A stretch of 64,000 nucleotides of DNA from Acidovorax sp. sic0104 (GCF_019219095.1 NZ_JAHUWH010000018.1:46916-110915); one strand, 5' to 3'; counted from the first letter of the stretch, positions 25,436-35,181 are shown. Notes: a model not told the origin generated them from the letters alone. Numbers and translations: made by a program.

Positions 25436-28063
25436 TCAACCGAGCTGCTGCGTCACCCAGCCCGTCACCGAAGCCAGCGCCGCGGGCAGCTTGGAAGCAT
25501 CGGTGCCGCCGGCCATGGCCATGTCGGGTTTGCCACCCCCCTTGCCACCGACCTGCTGGGCCACGAAGTTGACCAGTTCGCCGGCCTTGAGCTTGCCGAC
25601 GCTGTCGGCCGTCACGCCCGCGGCGATCTGGACCTTGTCGCCATCCACAGCAGCCAGCACGATGGCGCCGGTCTTGAGCTTGTCCTTGAGTTTGTCCATC
25701 GTGTCGCGCAGGGTCTTGGCGTCCGCACCGGGCAGCGCAGCAGCCAGCACCTTGAGGCCCTTCACGTCCACCGCCTGGTTCACCAGTTCGTCGCCCTGGC
25801 TGGATGCGAGCTTGCCCTTGAGCGCAGCCACTTCCTTTTCGAGGGCGCGCACGTTGTCGAGCGCCTGCCCGATGCGGCCATTGAGTTCGGTCGCGGACGT
25901 CTTGAGCGTGCCTGCCGCCTGGTTGACGGTGCTCTCGAGCTGCTGCAGGTAAGCGAGCGCATTGGTGCCGGTCACGGCCTCGATGCGGCGCACGCCTGCG
26001 GCCACGCCGCCTTCGGCCACCACCTTGAACAGGCCGATGTCGCCGGTGCGCTGCACGTGGGTCCCGCCGCACAGCTCGCGGCTGGAGCCGATGTCGAGCA
26101 CGCGCACGGTCTCGCCGTACTTTTCGCCAAACAGCATCATCGCGCCCGTCTTCTGGGCGGACTCGATGTCCATCAGCCGGGCCTGTGTGGGTTGATTGGC
26201 CAGGATTTCGTCGTTCACCAGGCGCTCGATCTCACGCACCTGCGCATCGGTGACCGGCGCGTTGTGCGCGAAGTCGAAGCGGGTGCGCTCGGCGTTCACC
26301 AGACTGCCCTTTTGCTGCACGTGGCTGCCCAGCACTTCGCGCAAGGCCTTGTGCATCAGGTGGGTGGCCGAGTGGTTGCGCACCGTGGCGGCTCGCAGGG
26401 CCGTATTCACCTCGGCCTGCACCGTGTCGCCCACGTTCAGCGTGCCCTCTTCCAGCGTGCCGTGGTGGCCGTACACGTCGGCCTTCACCTTGAGCGTGTC
26501 GCCCACCGCAAAGCGCGCCGAGCCGCTGGTGATGGTGCCCTCGTCACCCACCTGGCCGCCGCTTTCGGCGTAGAACGGCGTCGTGTCGAGCACGACCACG
26601 CCCGTTTGACCAGCCTTCAAGGCAGCAGAGCTTGTCCCATCGACGTAGATTGCTACGATTTTTGCAGTCTCAGCCAGCTTGTCGTAGCCGGTGAACTGGT
26701 TGACGGCGCCGGTGTACTCCAGCGCCTTGTCCATCTTGAACTTGCCGGCAGCGCGGGCCTGGGCCTTCTGCTTTTCCATGGCGGCCTTGAAGCCTGCCTC
26801 GTCCACCTCGACATCGCGCTCGCGGCACACGTCGTTGGTCAGGTCCAGCGGGAAGCCGTAGGTGTCGTGCAGCTTGAAGGCCACGTCGCCGGGCAGCACC
26901 TTGGCACCACCGCCCAGGGCGGAGTCCAGGATTTCCATGCCGTTGGCCAGCGTCTCGAAGAAGCGCTCTTCCTCGGCCTTGAGCACCTCGGTGATGCGCT
27001 GCTCCTGCTCGCGCAGCTTGGGGTAGGCGTCGCCCATCAGGCGCACCAGTTCGGCCACCAGCTTGTGGAAGAACGGGGTCTTCTTGCCCAGCTTGTAGCC
27101 GTGGCGGATGGCGCGGCGCACGATGCGGCGCTGCACGTAGCCGCGGCCTTCGTTGCTCGGGATCACGCCGTCGCTCACCAAAAAGGCGGTGGCGCGGATG
27201 TGGTCGGCGATCACGCGCAGGCTCTTGTTGTTCAGGTCCTCCACGCCGGTCTCGCGGCCTGCGGCCTTGATCAGCGCGTCGAAGAGGTCGATCTCGTAGT
27301 TGCTGTGCACGTGCTGCAGGATGGCGGCCAGGCGCTCCAGGCCCATGCCCGTGTCCACGCAGGGCGCGGGCAGCGGCGTGACCGAGCCGTCTTCGGCCAT
27401 GTCGAACTGCATGAACACGTTGTTCCAGATCTCGATGAAACGGTCGCCGTCTTCATCAGGGCTGCCAGGAGGGCCGCCAGCGATGTGCGGGCCGTGGTCG
27501 TAGAAGATTTCCGAGCAGGGGCCGCAGGGGCCGGTGTCGGCCATCATCCAGAAATTGTCGGACTTGTAGCGGCCGCCCTTGTTGTCGCCGATGCGGATCA
27601 CGCGCTCGGGCGGCAGGCCGATTTCCTTGGTCCAGATGTCGTAGGCCTCGTCGTCTTCCTGGTAGACGGTGGCCAGCAGGCGCTCCTTGGGCAGCTTGTA
27701 GACCTCGGTCAGCAGCTCCCACGCCCACTTGAGCGACTCGCGCTTGAAGTAGTCGCCGAACGACCAGTTGCCCAGCATTTCGAAGAAGGTGTGGTGGCGC
27801 GCGGTGTAGCCCACGTTCTCCAGGTCGTTGTGCTTGCCGCCGGCCCGCAGGCAGGCCTGCACGGACACGGCCCGGTTGTACGGGCGCTTGTCGGTGCCCA
27901 GGAACACGTCCTTGAACTGCACCATGCCCGAGTTGGTGAACATCAGCGTAGGGTCGTTGCCGGGCACCAGCGGGCTCGACGCCACGATGGTGTGGCCCTT
28001 GGAGGCAAAGAAGTCCAGGAAGGACTTGCGGATGTCTGCGACGGAAAAAGTGGGAATGCTCAT
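25436..28063 (-). CDS. alaS: Alanyl-tRNA synthetase
   Basis: 875 residues from the ATG at 28063, the length of the family. Catalytic domain: [56 protein letters not shown] and GDNFW-like [17 protein letters not shown]. The editing domain has its zinc and catalytic motifs ([29 protein letters not shown]), and the C-Ala domain ends with [13 protein letters not shown] and the final [12 protein letters not shown]. It charges tRNA(Ala) and clears mischarged Ser or Gly. It is divergent from the hydroxyproline operon, with 238 bases between starts. Confidence 0.97.
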   Translation of the reverse strand: MSIPTFSVADIRKSFLDFFASKGHTIVASSPLVPGNDPTLMFTNSGMVQFKDVFLGTDKRPYNRAVSVQACLRAGGKHNDLENVGYTARHHTFFEMLGNWSFGDYFKRESLKWAWELLTEVYKLPKERLLATVYQEDDEAYDIWTKEIGLPPERVIRIGDNKGGRYKSDNFWMMADTGPCGPCSEIFYDHGPHIAGGPPGSPDEDGDRFIEIWNNVFMQFDMAEDGSVTPLPAPCVDTGMGLERLAAILQHVHSNYEIDLFDALIKAAGRETGVEDLNNKSLRVIADHIRATAFLVSDGVIPSNEGRGYVQRRIVRRAIRHGYKLGKKTPFFHKLVAELVRLMGDAYPKLREQEQRITEVLKAEEERFFETLANGMEILDSALGGGAKVLPGDVAFKLHDTYGFPLDLTNDVCRERDVEVDEAGFKAAMEKQKAQARAAGKFKMDKALEYTGAVNQFTGYDKLAETAKIVAIYVDGTSSAALKAGQTGVVVLDTTPFYAESGGQVGDEGTITSGSARFAVGDTLKVKADVYGHHGTLEEGTLNVGDTVQAEVNTALRAATVRNHSATHLMHKALREVLGSHVQQKGSLVNAERTRFDFAHNAPVTDAQVREIERLVNDEILANQPTQARLMDIESAQKTGAMMLFGEKYGETVRVLDIGSSRELCGGTHVQRTGDIGLFKVVAEGGVAAGVRRIEAVTGTNALAYLQQLESTVNQAAGTLKTSATELNGRIGQALDNVRALEKEVAALKGKLASSQGDELVNQAVDVKGLKVLAAALPGADAKTLRDTMDKLKDKLKTGAIVLAAVDGDKVQIAAGVTADSVGKLKAGELVNFVAQQVGGKGGGKPDMAMAGGTDASKLPAALASVTGWVTQQLG

Positions 28064-28222
28064 GGTGTGTAGGAGTGGTTTCACACAGCAGGCCGCCCTG
28101 CAGGCCAATGCCTGGGGGCCGCCCATCGGGACCAACCTTTCATTATAGGTTTGCTGCCCTTCGCGCCGTGGCTGGGGAGCCACACGGCTGACGCCACCAC
28201 CCGGCACATCCCGCTTGCGCAA

Positions 28223-28256
28223 TTTAGATATGTTGTTAATATATTTATAAATCAAC
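28223..28256 (+). promoter_or_regulatory. AT-rich promoter/operator of the hydroxyproline operon
   Basis: A sharply AT-rich island in GC-rich surroundings. TTTAGA (28223-28228) and TATAAA (28246-28251), spaced by 17, form a plausible sigma-70 promoter starting near 28258. The -10 lies inside the perfect palindrome ATTTATAAAT (28243-28252), and GTTG (28232) with CAAC (28253) flank it as a wider dyad, a likely site for the operon's GntR regulator. AAGGAG (28291-28296) serves the GTG at 28302. Confidence 0.5.
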
Positions 28257-28301
28257 GGAGCCGCAGCGCTTCACCCTCAGCCCAGACCGCAAGGAGCACC
28301 C

Positions 28302-29219
28302 GTGAACCCCCAACCCCGCTGGCAAGGCATCTTCCCCGCCATCACCACCAAGTTCCACGCCGACGAGTCCATCGACGCCGAAGGCACGGCCCGCCACATC
28401 GACTTTCAGATCCGCAACGGCATCCATGGCCTGGTGACCTGCGGCTCGCTGGGTGAAGCCAGCACGCTCACCCTGGAAGAGAAGCTCCAGGTCGCCCAGA
28501 TCGCGCTCGAAGCCGCCGACGGCCGCATTCCCGTGCTGGCCAACGTGTCCGAGACCAGCACCCGCGAGGCGCTGCGCTACATCGACGGCGCCAACCGGCT
28601 GGGCGTGGCGGGCTACATGGTCATGCCCTCGGTGATCTACGTGGCCGACGCCCGGGAGGCCATGGCCAACGTGCGCGCCATGGCGGGCGCCGCCCAGCGC
28701 CCGCTCATGGTCTACAACAACCCCGTGGCCTACCGCGTGGACCTCAAACCCGAACACATGGTCGAGCTGGCCGACTGTGAGTGGATCGCCGCCATCAAGG
28801 AAAGCACGGGCGACATCCGCCGCATCACAGACCTGCGCAACACCGTGGGCAACCGCTACCAGCTCTTTTTGGGCGTGGACGACCTGGCCTACGAAGGCCT
28901 GGCCCTGGGCTGCGACGGCCTGCTGGCCGGCGTGGGCTGCGCCTTCCCGCGCGAGACCGTGGCGCTGTACGACCTGATGAAGGCCGGCAAGTTTGCCCAG
29001 GCGCTGCCGCTGTACCAGTGGATGACGCCCATGCTGCACCTCGACGTATCGAACAAGCTGGTGCAGAACCTCAAGCTCATCGACGCACTCGTCGGCGTGG
29101 GCACCGAGCACATGCGCCGCCCTCGCCTGCCGCTGGTGGGCGAAGAGCGCGCATTCGTCGAGCGCGTGGTGAAAAAGGCGCTGGAGACCCGCCCCACGCA
29201 GTACCAGTCCGTGGCCTGA
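28302..29219 (+). CDS. Dihydrodipicolinate-synthase-family deaminase (Pyr4H2C deaminase)
   Basis: 305 residues from a GTG with AAGGAG six bases upstream. It is a class I aldolase-fold lyase: GLVTCGSLGEASTLTLEEK, the Schiff-base lysine in WIAAIKESTGD, the catalytic Tyr in MVYNNPVAYRV, and GCDGLLAGVGCAFPRE. The operon contains hydroxyproline epimerase and dehydrogenase genes, so the likely reaction is conversion of 1-pyrroline-4-hydroxy-2-carboxylate to 2-oxoglutarate semialdehyde with loss of ammonia, as for LhpC. That assignment rests on context; the family also includes dapA and other aldolases. First gene of the operon. Confidence 0.85.
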   Translation: MNPQPRWQGIFPAITTKFHADESIDAEGTARHIDFQIRNGIHGLVTCGSLGEASTLTLEEKLQVAQIALEAADGRIPVLANVSETSTREALRYIDGANRLGVAGYMVMPSVIYVADAREAMANVRAMAGAAQRPLMVYNNPVAYRVDLKPEHMVELADCEWIAAIKESTGDIRRITDLRNTVGNRYQLFLGVDDLAYEGLALGCDGLLAGVGCAFPRETVALYDLMKAGKFAQALPLYQWMTPMLHLDVSNKLVQNLKLIDALVGVGTEHMRRPRLPLVGEERAFVERVVKKALETRPTQYQSVA

Positions 29220-29301
29220 GCAGGCCCGACCTGCCAGACCGCACCGCCGGGCCGCAGGAGACAGCGGCCCTTTCATTCACCGCACACAAAAAAGGTTTGC
29301 C

Positions 29302-30450
29302 ATGACACGTGCTTTCGGATTTCGCGCCCTGACCCCTGCCACCATCGCCGCGCTGGTGCTGGTTGGCCACGCCCACCACGCCAACGCGCAGGAGCAGGTC
29401 GTCAAGATCGGCCACAGCGGCCCGCTCTCGGGACCCAACGCCTTTGCAGGCAAGGACAACGAGAACGGCGTGCGCCTGGCCATCGAGGAGCTCAACGCCA
29501 GGAAGATCACCATCGAAGGCAAGACGATCAAGTTCGAGCTCGTGTCCGAAGACGACCAGTGCGACGCCCGCACCGGCGTCAGCGTGGCGCAAAAGCTCGT
29601 GGACAGCGGCGTGAAGTTCGTCATGGGCCCCTACTGCTCGGGCGTGGCCATCCCCGCGTCGCGGGTCTACAGCGACGGCGGCGCCATGGTGTCCACCGTG
29701 GGCACCAATCCCAAGGTGACGGAGGGCGGCTACAAGAACCTGTTTCGCATCATCGCGAGCGACACCCAGATCGGCTCGAACATGGCCGTGTATGCCGCCC
29801 AGGTGCTCAAGGTAAAACAGGTGGCCGTGATCGATGACCGCACTGCGTTCGGCCAGGGCGTGGCCGACCAGTTCACCAAGGAAGCCAAGAAGCAGGGCCT
29901 GACCGTGGTGGGCCAGGAGTTCACCACCGACAAGTCCACGGACTTCCTGTCCATCCTCACCAGCCTCAAGGGCAAGCAACCGCAGGCCATCTTCTTTGGC
30001 GGCTACGCACCGCAGGCCGCCCCCATGGCGCGGCAGATGAAACAACTGGGCCTCACGGCCAAGCTGCTGGGGGGCGACACCCTGTGCAGCCCCGAGGTGG
30101 GCAAGCTGGGTGGCGACGCCGTCAACGACACCGTGTTCTGCGCGCAGGGCGGCACCATGCTGGACAAGGCGGCCAGCGGCCCGGCCTTCAAGGCCAAGTA
30201 CAAGGCACGCTTCAAGCTGGATGCGGACGCGTATGCGGCTTCCTACTACGACCAGGTGATGTTCATGGGCGAGTCGATGCAAAAGGCCAACTCCACGCAG
30301 CCCGCGAAGGTGGGCGCGCAGATGTACAGCGCCAGCTACCAGGGCGTCGCCGGAACCTATGCCTACGACGACAAGGGCAACCTCAAGCAGGCGCCCATCA
30401 CGGTGTTGACCTTCCGCAACGCTGCGCCGTTTCCCCTGGCGAGTTATTGA
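29302..30450 (+). CDS. ABC transporter substrate-binding protein, branched-chain amino-acid type
   Basis: 382 residues from the ATG at 29302. Signal peptide: MTRAFGFRALTPATIAALVL ending before NAQEQ. The mature part is a standard LivJ-type fold (VVKIGHSGPLSGPNAFAGKD, NGVRLAIEELNARKITIEGK, FVMGPYCSGVAIPASRVYSD, and YAYDDKGNLKQAPITVL at the end). It sits between the deaminase and epimerase genes, so hydroxyproline or proline is the probable ligand (inference). Permease and ATPase genes are absent from the window; it may use a shared Liv-type transporter elsewhere. Confidence 0.9.
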   Translation: MTRAFGFRALTPATIAALVLVGHAHHANAQEQVVKIGHSGPLSGPNAFAGKDNENGVRLAIEELNARKITIEGKTIKFELVSEDDQCDARTGVSVAQKLVDSGVKFVMGPYCSGVAIPASRVYSDGGAMVSTVGTNPKVTEGGYKNLFRIIASDTQIGSNMAVYAAQVLKVKQVAVIDDRTAFGQGVADQFTKEAKKQGLTVVGQEFTTDKSTDFLSILTSLKGKQPQAIFFGGYAPQAAPMARQMKQLGLTAKLLGGDTLCSPEVGKLGGDAVNDTVFCAQGGTMLDKAASGPAFKAKYKARFKLDADAYAASYYDQVMFMGESMQKANSTQPAKVGAQMYSASYQGVAGTYAYDDKGNLKQAPITVLTFRNAAPFPLASY

Positions 30451-30502
30451 AGCACCCTGACGAGCCTCTGCCCCCTAGAAGCCGTTTCTTCACAATGCAA
30501 CC

Positions 30503-30564
30503 ACCGTTCACGCTGAGCCTTTCGAAGCGCCGCGCAAGGCTTCGACAGGCTCAGCCTGAACGGT
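30503..30564. repeat. 62-base REP-like imperfect palindrome
   Basis: Left arm from ACCGTTCACGCTGAGCC and right arm ending GGCTCAGCCTGAACGGT (30548-30564) are inverted copies, about 26 bases each with two internal mismatches, around a GC-rich loop near 30529-30537. It lies in the 222-base gap between the binding-protein and epimerase genes. Sequences with this CGTTCA/GCTGAGC pattern recur in many proteobacterial genomes (recollection). It may reduce transcription into the downstream genes. Confidence 0.7.
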
Positions 30565-30672
30565 TTTGAATGATTCATTGAAAGCACATCCGCACCAGCT
30601 GCCGGCGGCGCCCTCCCACCCGAATCGCCCCGACTCTCCGACCATCTGTCACGCACTGAACTACGCCACACC

Positions 30673-31626
30673 ATGAAACGCATCCAGATCATCGACTCCC
30701 ACACCGGCGGCGAGCCCACGCGGCTTGTCGTTGGCGGCTTTCCCGACCTGGGTGCGGACAGCATGGCCGAGCGCCGAGCGCTGCTGGCCAGCCAGCACGA
30801 TGCATGGCGTGCCGCCACGGTGCTGGAGCCGCGCGGCAACGATGTGATCGTGGGGGCCCTGCTCTGCGCGCCACAGGACCCTGCCAACACGGCGGGCGTC
30901 ATCTTCTTCAACAACACGGGCTACCTCGGCATGTGCGGCCACGGCACCATCGGCCTCGTTGCATCGCTGGCCTACATGGGCCGCATCACGCCGGGCGAGC
31001 ACCGTATCGAAACTCCCGTGGGCACCGTCACCACCACGCTGCACGGCGACGGCTCGGTCAGCGTGCGCAACGTGCCGGCGTACCGCCTGCACCACCAGTT
31101 GGCCGTCGACGTGCCGGGCTACGGGCGTGTGGTGGGCGACGTGGCCTGGGGCGGCAACTGGTTCTTCCTGGTGGCCGAGCACGGCCAGCGCGTGGCCAGC
31201 GACAACCTCGATGCCCTGACGGCCTACACCTTCGCCATCCAGCAGGCGCTCAAGGACCAGGGCATTCGCGGCGACAACGGCGGAGAGATTGACCACATCG
31301 AACTCTTCGCCGACGACGACCGGGCCGACAACCCCGCCGACAGCCGCAACTTCGTGCTGTGCCCCGGCAAGGCGTATGACCGCTCGCCCTGCGGCACCGG
31401 CACCAGCGCCAAGGTGGCGTGCCTGGCGGCAGACGGCAAGCTGCAGCCGGGCCAGCTCTGGCGCCAGGCCAGCATCATCGGCAGCGAGTTCGAGGCCAGC
31501 TATGCGCTGGCCGAAGACGGCGGCGGCAAGGTCATCCCCACCCTGCGCGGCCGCGCCCACATGAGCGCCGAGGCCACGCTGCTCATCGAAGACAGCGACC
31601 CCTTCGGCTGGGGTATCCGGCTGTAG
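30673..31626 (+). CDS. 4-hydroxyproline 2-epimerase (proline racemase family)
   Basis: 317 residues. The enzyme interconverts trans-4-hydroxy-L-proline and cis-4-hydroxy-D-proline. Both catalytic cysteines are present: Cys88 in [15 protein letters not shown] and Cys240 in [13 protein letters not shown]. This argues for an epimerase, since the related trans-3-hydroxyproline dehydratases replace the first Cys with Ser or Thr. The N-terminal [20 protein letters not shown] is also characteristic. The gene follows a REP-like element and starts the tight block epimerase, beta, gamma, alpha. Proline racemase is an alternative, but the dehydrogenase context favours hydroxyproline. Confidence 0.9.
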   Translation: MKRIQIIDSHTGGEPTRLVVGGFPDLGADSMAERRALLASQHDAWRAATVLEPRGNDVIVGALLCAPQDPANTAGVIFFNNTGYLGMCGHGTIGLVASLAYMGRITPGEHRIETPVGTVTTTLHGDGSVSVRNVPAYRLHHQLAVDVPGYGRVVGDVAWGGNWFFLVAEHGQRVASDNLDALTAYTFAIQQALKDQGIRGDNGGEIDHIELFADDDRADNPADSRNFVLCPGKAYDRSPCGTGTSAKVACLAADGKLQPGQLWRQASIIGSEFEASYALAEDGGGKVIPTLRGRAHMSAEATLLIEDSDPFGWGIRL

Positions 31627-31654
31627 TTCGTCGCTCACCCAGAACCTTCCAGTC

Positions 31655-32776
31655 ATGCAGCACACCGATGTCCTTGTGATCGGCGCCGGCATCATCGGCG
31701 CCGCCTGCGCGCACGCGCTGGTGCAGGCCGGGCTGTCGGTGCGCATCGTCGATGCGCGCCTGGGTGGCGCCACGGCCGCCGGCATGGGGCACCTGGTGCT
31801 GATGGACGACAACCCGGCAGAGCTCGCGCTCAGCCAGGCATCGCTCAACCTGTGGCACAGCTGGGCGCCCCGCATGGATGAAGGCTGTGCCTTCACCGCC
31901 TGCGGCACGCTATGGCTGGCCGCCAACGACGCCGAGCTGCAGGCCGCGAACGACAAGCGCGCTACGCTGCAGGCCCACGGCGTCGCCTGCGAGCTGCTGG
32001 ACGCCGCCGAACTCGCGCGCGCCGAGCCCGCGCTGCGCCCCGGCATGGCCGGCGCCCTGCGCGTGGCGGGCGACAGCGTGGTGTACGCCCCCCGCGCCGC
32101 CCAGTGGCTGCTGGATGAGGCCACAGCGCACGCCGGCCCTGGGCGCCTGGCCATCGAGCAGGCGCAGGTCGTGCAGCTCGACGGCCCACGCGCAACGCTG
32201 CAGGACGGCAGCACCCGCCAGGCCGGCGCGGTGGTGCTGGCCAGCGGCATCCACGCCGCCGCGCTGTGCCCCGGCCTGCCCCTGCGTCCCAAGAAGGGCC
32301 ACCTGCTCATCACCGACCGCTACCCCGGCACCGTGCACCACCAGCTGGTGGAGCTGGGCTACATCACCAGCGCGCACCACAGCGACGGCACCTCGGTGGC
32401 CTTCAACGTGCAGCCACGGCCCACGGGACAGTTGCTGATCGGCTCCTCGCGCGAGTTCGACACCACCGACCCGGCCGTCAACGACGCCGTGCTGGCGCGC
32501 ATGCTGCAGCGCGCGCTCTCGTACCTGCCGGGCCTGGCGGACCTCAACGCCATCCGCACCTGGACCGGGTTTCGTGCCGCCACGCCCGACGGACTGCCCA
32601 TCATCGGCCCCCACCCGCACCGCCCGCACCTGTGGCTGACGGTGGGGCACGAAGGGCTGGGCGTGACCACCGCGCCGGCCACGGCGCAACTGCTGGCAGC
32701 GCAGATCACCGGCGCGCCGCTGCCGCTCGATGCTGCGCCGTTCGGGGCCCACCGATTCGCATCGCTGCAGACATGA
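31655..32776 (+). CDS. D-hydroxyproline dehydrogenase, FAD (DAO-type) subunit
   Basis: 373 residues, 28 bases after the epimerase gene. A DadA/glycine-oxidase-type flavoprotein: DVLVIGAGIIGAACAHALVQ binds FAD, RIVDARLGGATAAGMGHLVL follows, and RTWTGFRAATPDGLPIIGPH and LTVGHEGLGVTTAPATAQLL close the flavin site. With the two genes that overlap it in series, it matches the heterotrimeric D-hydroxyproline dehydrogenases (beta, gamma, alpha) that oxidise cis-4-hydroxy-D-proline to 1-pyrroline-4-hydroxy-2-carboxylate. The stop overlaps the next start by ATGA. Confidence 0.88.
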   Translation: MQHTDVLVIGAGIIGAACAHALVQAGLSVRIVDARLGGATAAGMGHLVLMDDNPAELALSQASLNLWHSWAPRMDEGCAFTACGTLWLAANDAELQAANDKRATLQAHGVACELLDAAELARAEPALRPGMAGALRVAGDSVVYAPRAAQWLLDEATAHAGPGRLAIEQAQVVQLDGPRATLQDGSTRQAGAVVLASGIHAAALCPGLPLRPKKGHLLITDRYPGTVHHQLVELGYITSAHHSDGTSVAFNVQPRPTGQLLIGSSREFDTTDPAVNDAVLARMLQRALSYLPGLADLNAIRTWTGFRAATPDGLPIIGPHPHRPHLWLTVGHEGLGVTTAPATAQLLAAQITGAPLPLDAAPFGAHRFASLQT

Positions 32777-33048
32777 ACGACCCAGCCACCATCACCCTCA
32801 CGCTCGACGGCCAGACCGTGCGCGTAGCCCTCGGCACCACGGTGGCGGCGGCCCTGGCGCAAGCCCTGCCCCCTGGCGCCACGCACCGGTCGGTGCGCGG
32901 CGAAGTGCGCGCACCACTGTGCGGCATGGGCATCTGCCACGAATGCCGCGTGCAGATCGATGGCGTGCGCCGCCTGGCCTGCCAGACGCTGTGCCGCGAT
33001 GGCATGCAGGTACAGACCGGCCTGCAGCCCCTGGAGGCCGCGCCATGA
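32773..33048 (+). CDS. D-hydroxyproline dehydrogenase, [2Fe-2S] subunit
   Basis: 91 residues from the ATG overlapping the FAD-subunit stop; the long open frame upstream is an antiframe of that gene. The ferredoxin-like fold carries four cysteines in PLCGMGICHECRVQIDGV and RLACQTLC, fitting one [2Fe-2S] cluster. In heterotrimeric D-hydroxyproline, sarcosine-type and opine dehydrogenases, such a small subunit passes electrons between the two flavoprotein subunits. It overlaps the following gene by ATGA at 33045-33048, giving strict translational coupling and presumably fixed stoichiometry. Confidence 0.9.
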   Translation: MNDPATITLTLDGQTVRVALGTTVAAALAQALPPGATHRSVRGEVRAPLCGMGICHECRVQIDGVRRLACQTLCRDGMQVQTGLQPLEAAP

Positions 33049-34385
33049 GCGGCCCTCACCCCAGCTCGCCAGGCCCCGCGCAAGGCCCCGTGCGGGAGTG
33101 CGATGTGCTCATCGTGGGCGCGGGCCCTGCCGGCATCGCCGCCGCGCTGGCAGCCGCGCCCAGCGGCGCACGCATCGTGCTGCTGGACGACAACCCCGCC
33201 CCCGGCGGGCAGATCTGGCGCGACGGCCCTGCCGCCCACCTGCCGCCCGCCGCCCTGCAGCAGCGCGAGGCCCTGGCACGGCACGCCAACGTGCACTTGC
33301 GCTGCGGCACGCGCGTGGTGGGCCTGGCCCGCATGACCCACGCGAACCCCGGTCTGCACGCCCTGCTGCTCGAAAACGCCGAAGGTGGCTGGGTGCAGCA
33401 GGCGCGCCACATCATCCTGTGCACCGGCGCGCGCGAACTGCTGCTGCCCTTTCCCGGCTGGACGCTGCCGGGCGTGACCGGTGCCGGCGGCCTGCAGGCG
33501 CTGATCAAAGGCGGTTTGCCCGTGGCCGGCCAGCGCATCGTGGTGGCCGGCAGCGGGCCGCTGTTGCTGGCCGCCGCCCACACAGCGAGGCGGGGGGGCG
33601 CACAGGTGGTGGCCGTGATGGAGCAGGCGCCGTGGTCAGCGCTCGCACGGTTTGGCGCCGGGCTGGTGCGCTGGCCCGGCAAAGCGGTGCAGGCCGCATC
33701 GCTGCTGCCCGCTGCCTACCGGGCGGACAGCCACGTGGTGCGTGCCCACGGCGCCGGCGCGCTGCAGTCAGTCACCCTGCGCCAGGGCGGGAACGACCGC
33801 GAAGTGGCCTGCGACCGGCTCGCCTGCGGCTTCGGACTCCTTCCCAACACCGAACTGGGACAGATGCTGGGCGGCCGGCTGAACGAGCGCCAGGGCCTGG
33901 CGGTCGACAGCGCCCAGCACCTGCTGGGCGAGGCCGGGCTGGACGGCCTGAGCGGCGTACTGGCCGCGGGCGAATGCACCGGCTTCGGCGGGAGCGAACG
34001 CTCACGCGCCGAAGGAGCCATCGCCGGCCACATCGCGGTGGGCAACGTCGCCGCGGCCCGCGCCCTGCACGCCGAGCGTGCGCGCTGGCACGCATTTGCC
34101 GATGCACTGCACCGCCATTTCGCGCTGCAGCCCGCGCTGCGGCACCTTGCCGAGCCCGACACCCTGGTATGCCGCTGCGAAGACGTGCGCTACGCCGACT
34201 TGAAGGAACGCACGGGCTGGATCGACGCAAAGCTGCACACCCGCTGCGGCATGGGCGCGTGCCAGGGCCGCATCTGCGGTGCCGCCACGCGGCACCTGAT
34301 GGGCTGGACGCCGGCGCCGCCGCGCCACCTTCTGGCTCCCGCGCGCATCGCCACGCTGGCCGCGCTGCCGTCTTCGCCTGAATGA
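33045..34385 (+). CDS. D-hydroxyproline dehydrogenase, NAD(P)-binding flavoprotein subunit
   Basis: 446 residues from the ATG overlapping the ferredoxin-subunit stop. Two Rossmann motifs are visible: CDVLIVGAGPAGIAAALAA near the N-terminus and QRIVVAGSGPLLLAAAHTA in the middle, with VLAAGECTGFGGSERSRAEG as the final flavin contact. The C-terminal 80 residues hold a Cys cluster (LVCRCEDV and RCGMGACQGRICG), a BFD-like iron-sulfur module typical of the alpha subunits of LhpBEF-type, opine and HcnB-like dehydrogenases. It probably accepts electrons from the ferredoxin subunit. Confidence 0.88.
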   Translation: MSGPHPSSPGPAQGPVRECDVLIVGAGPAGIAAALAAAPSGARIVLLDDNPAPGGQIWRDGPAAHLPPAALQQREALARHANVHLRCGTRVVGLARMTHANPGLHALLLENAEGGWVQQARHIILCTGARELLLPFPGWTLPGVTGAGGLQALIKGGLPVAGQRIVVAGSGPLLLAAAHTARRGGAQVVAVMEQAPWSALARFGAGLVRWPGKAVQAASLLPAAYRADSHVVRAHGAGALQSVTLRQGGNDREVACDRLACGFGLLPNTELGQMLGGRLNERQGLAVDSAQHLLGEAGLDGLSGVLAAGECTGFGGSERSRAEGAIAGHIAVGNVAAARALHAERARWHAFADALHRHFALQPALRHLAEPDTLVCRCEDVRYADLKERTGWIDAKLHTRCGMGACQGRICGAATRHLMGWTPAPPRHLLAPARIATLAALPSSPE

Positions 34386-34472
34386 CATGCGGCGCCCCGC
34401 AGCAGCGGGGACTTTGGCCCAAGCCACTAAGATGCGGTCCGCAAACAGCCTTCACCCACACGCCACCCTGCC

Positions 34473-35147
34473 ATGACCACCCGCAGCGCCCCCACCCCGC
34501 GAGACCCCGCCCCCAAGCGGCGCGCGGCCGACGTGGCCTATGACGCCATCGAGGCCATGATCTCCACGCTGCAGCTGCAGCCCGGCTCGCCGGTGGTGGA
34601 GGCCGAGATCGTCGACAGCACGGGCCTGGGCCGCACGCCCGTGCGCGAGGCTCTGCTGCGCATGGTGTCCATCGGCCTCATCGCGCAGCAGCCCCGGCGC
34701 GGGCTGCTGGTCTCGCACATCGACCTGGCCGACCACCTGGACGTGATCCAGACCCGCCGCGTGCTGGAGCGCCTGATCGCCTCCTGCGCCGCCCGCCGCG
34801 CCACGTCGCCGCAGCGCCAGGCCATCGTGCTGTGCGCAGAAAAAATGGTGGACGCTGCAGCGCGCGGCCACCTGGACGACTACATGCAGGCCGACCACGC
34901 GCTCGACGTGGTGGTGCACCAGGCCAGCCAGAACCACTCGGCCGTCAAATGCGTGCAGCCCCTCATCGTGCAGTGCCGGCGCTTCTGGTACGCCTACCAG
35001 CACGAAGGCGAGGTGTCCGAAGGCGCCCGCGCGCACATGCACCTGGCCCAGGGCATCGCCAGCGGCGACGAGGCCCAGGCCATGGCGGGCGCGGAGCAGC
35101 TCATGGAATACCTGGAGCGCTTCGCGCGGCGCATCATCGACCAGTGA
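34473..35147 (+). CDS. GntR-family regulator, FCD subfamily
   Basis: 224 residues. The N-terminal winged helix (AADVAYDAIEAMISTLQLQP, VEAEIVDSTGLGRTPVREAL, IGLIAQQPRRGLLVSHIDLA) has the GRTPVREAL recognition-helix signature, and the helical C-terminal FCD domain contains the metal-binding His-rich pattern (YMQADHALDVVVHQASQNHS, HMHLAQGIASGDEA). It lies 87 bases after the alpha subunit on the same strand, so it is probably the last gene of the hydroxyproline operon and its regulator. The AT-rich dyad before 28302 is a candidate operator. Confidence 0.9.
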   Translation: MTTRSAPTPRDPAPKRRAADVAYDAIEAMISTLQLQPGSPVVEAEIVDSTGLGRTPVREALLRMVSIGLIAQQPRRGLLVSHIDLADHLDVIQTRRVLERLIASCAARRATSPQRQAIVLCAEKMVDAAARGHLDDYMQADHALDVVVHQASQNHSAVKCVQPLIVQCRRFWYAYQHEGEVSEGARAHMHLAQGIASGDEAQAMAGAEQLMEYLERFARRIIDQ

Positions 35148-35181
35148 AGCCCGGGCCCGCGGTACACCGCCCACGCTTGTC

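Noticed and set aside
26600..26690. Sequence in alaS resembling the two-stem repeat (GTAGATTGCTACGATTTTTGC)-like stretch
   Set aside because: The encoded residues ([12 protein letters not shown]) align with ordinary alanyl-tRNA synthetases without extra length, so it is probably chance similarity.
26057..28072. 671-residue open frame antisense to alaS
   Set aside because: It mirrors alaS in a high-GC third-position frame, has no recognisable domain, and alaS is unmistakable.
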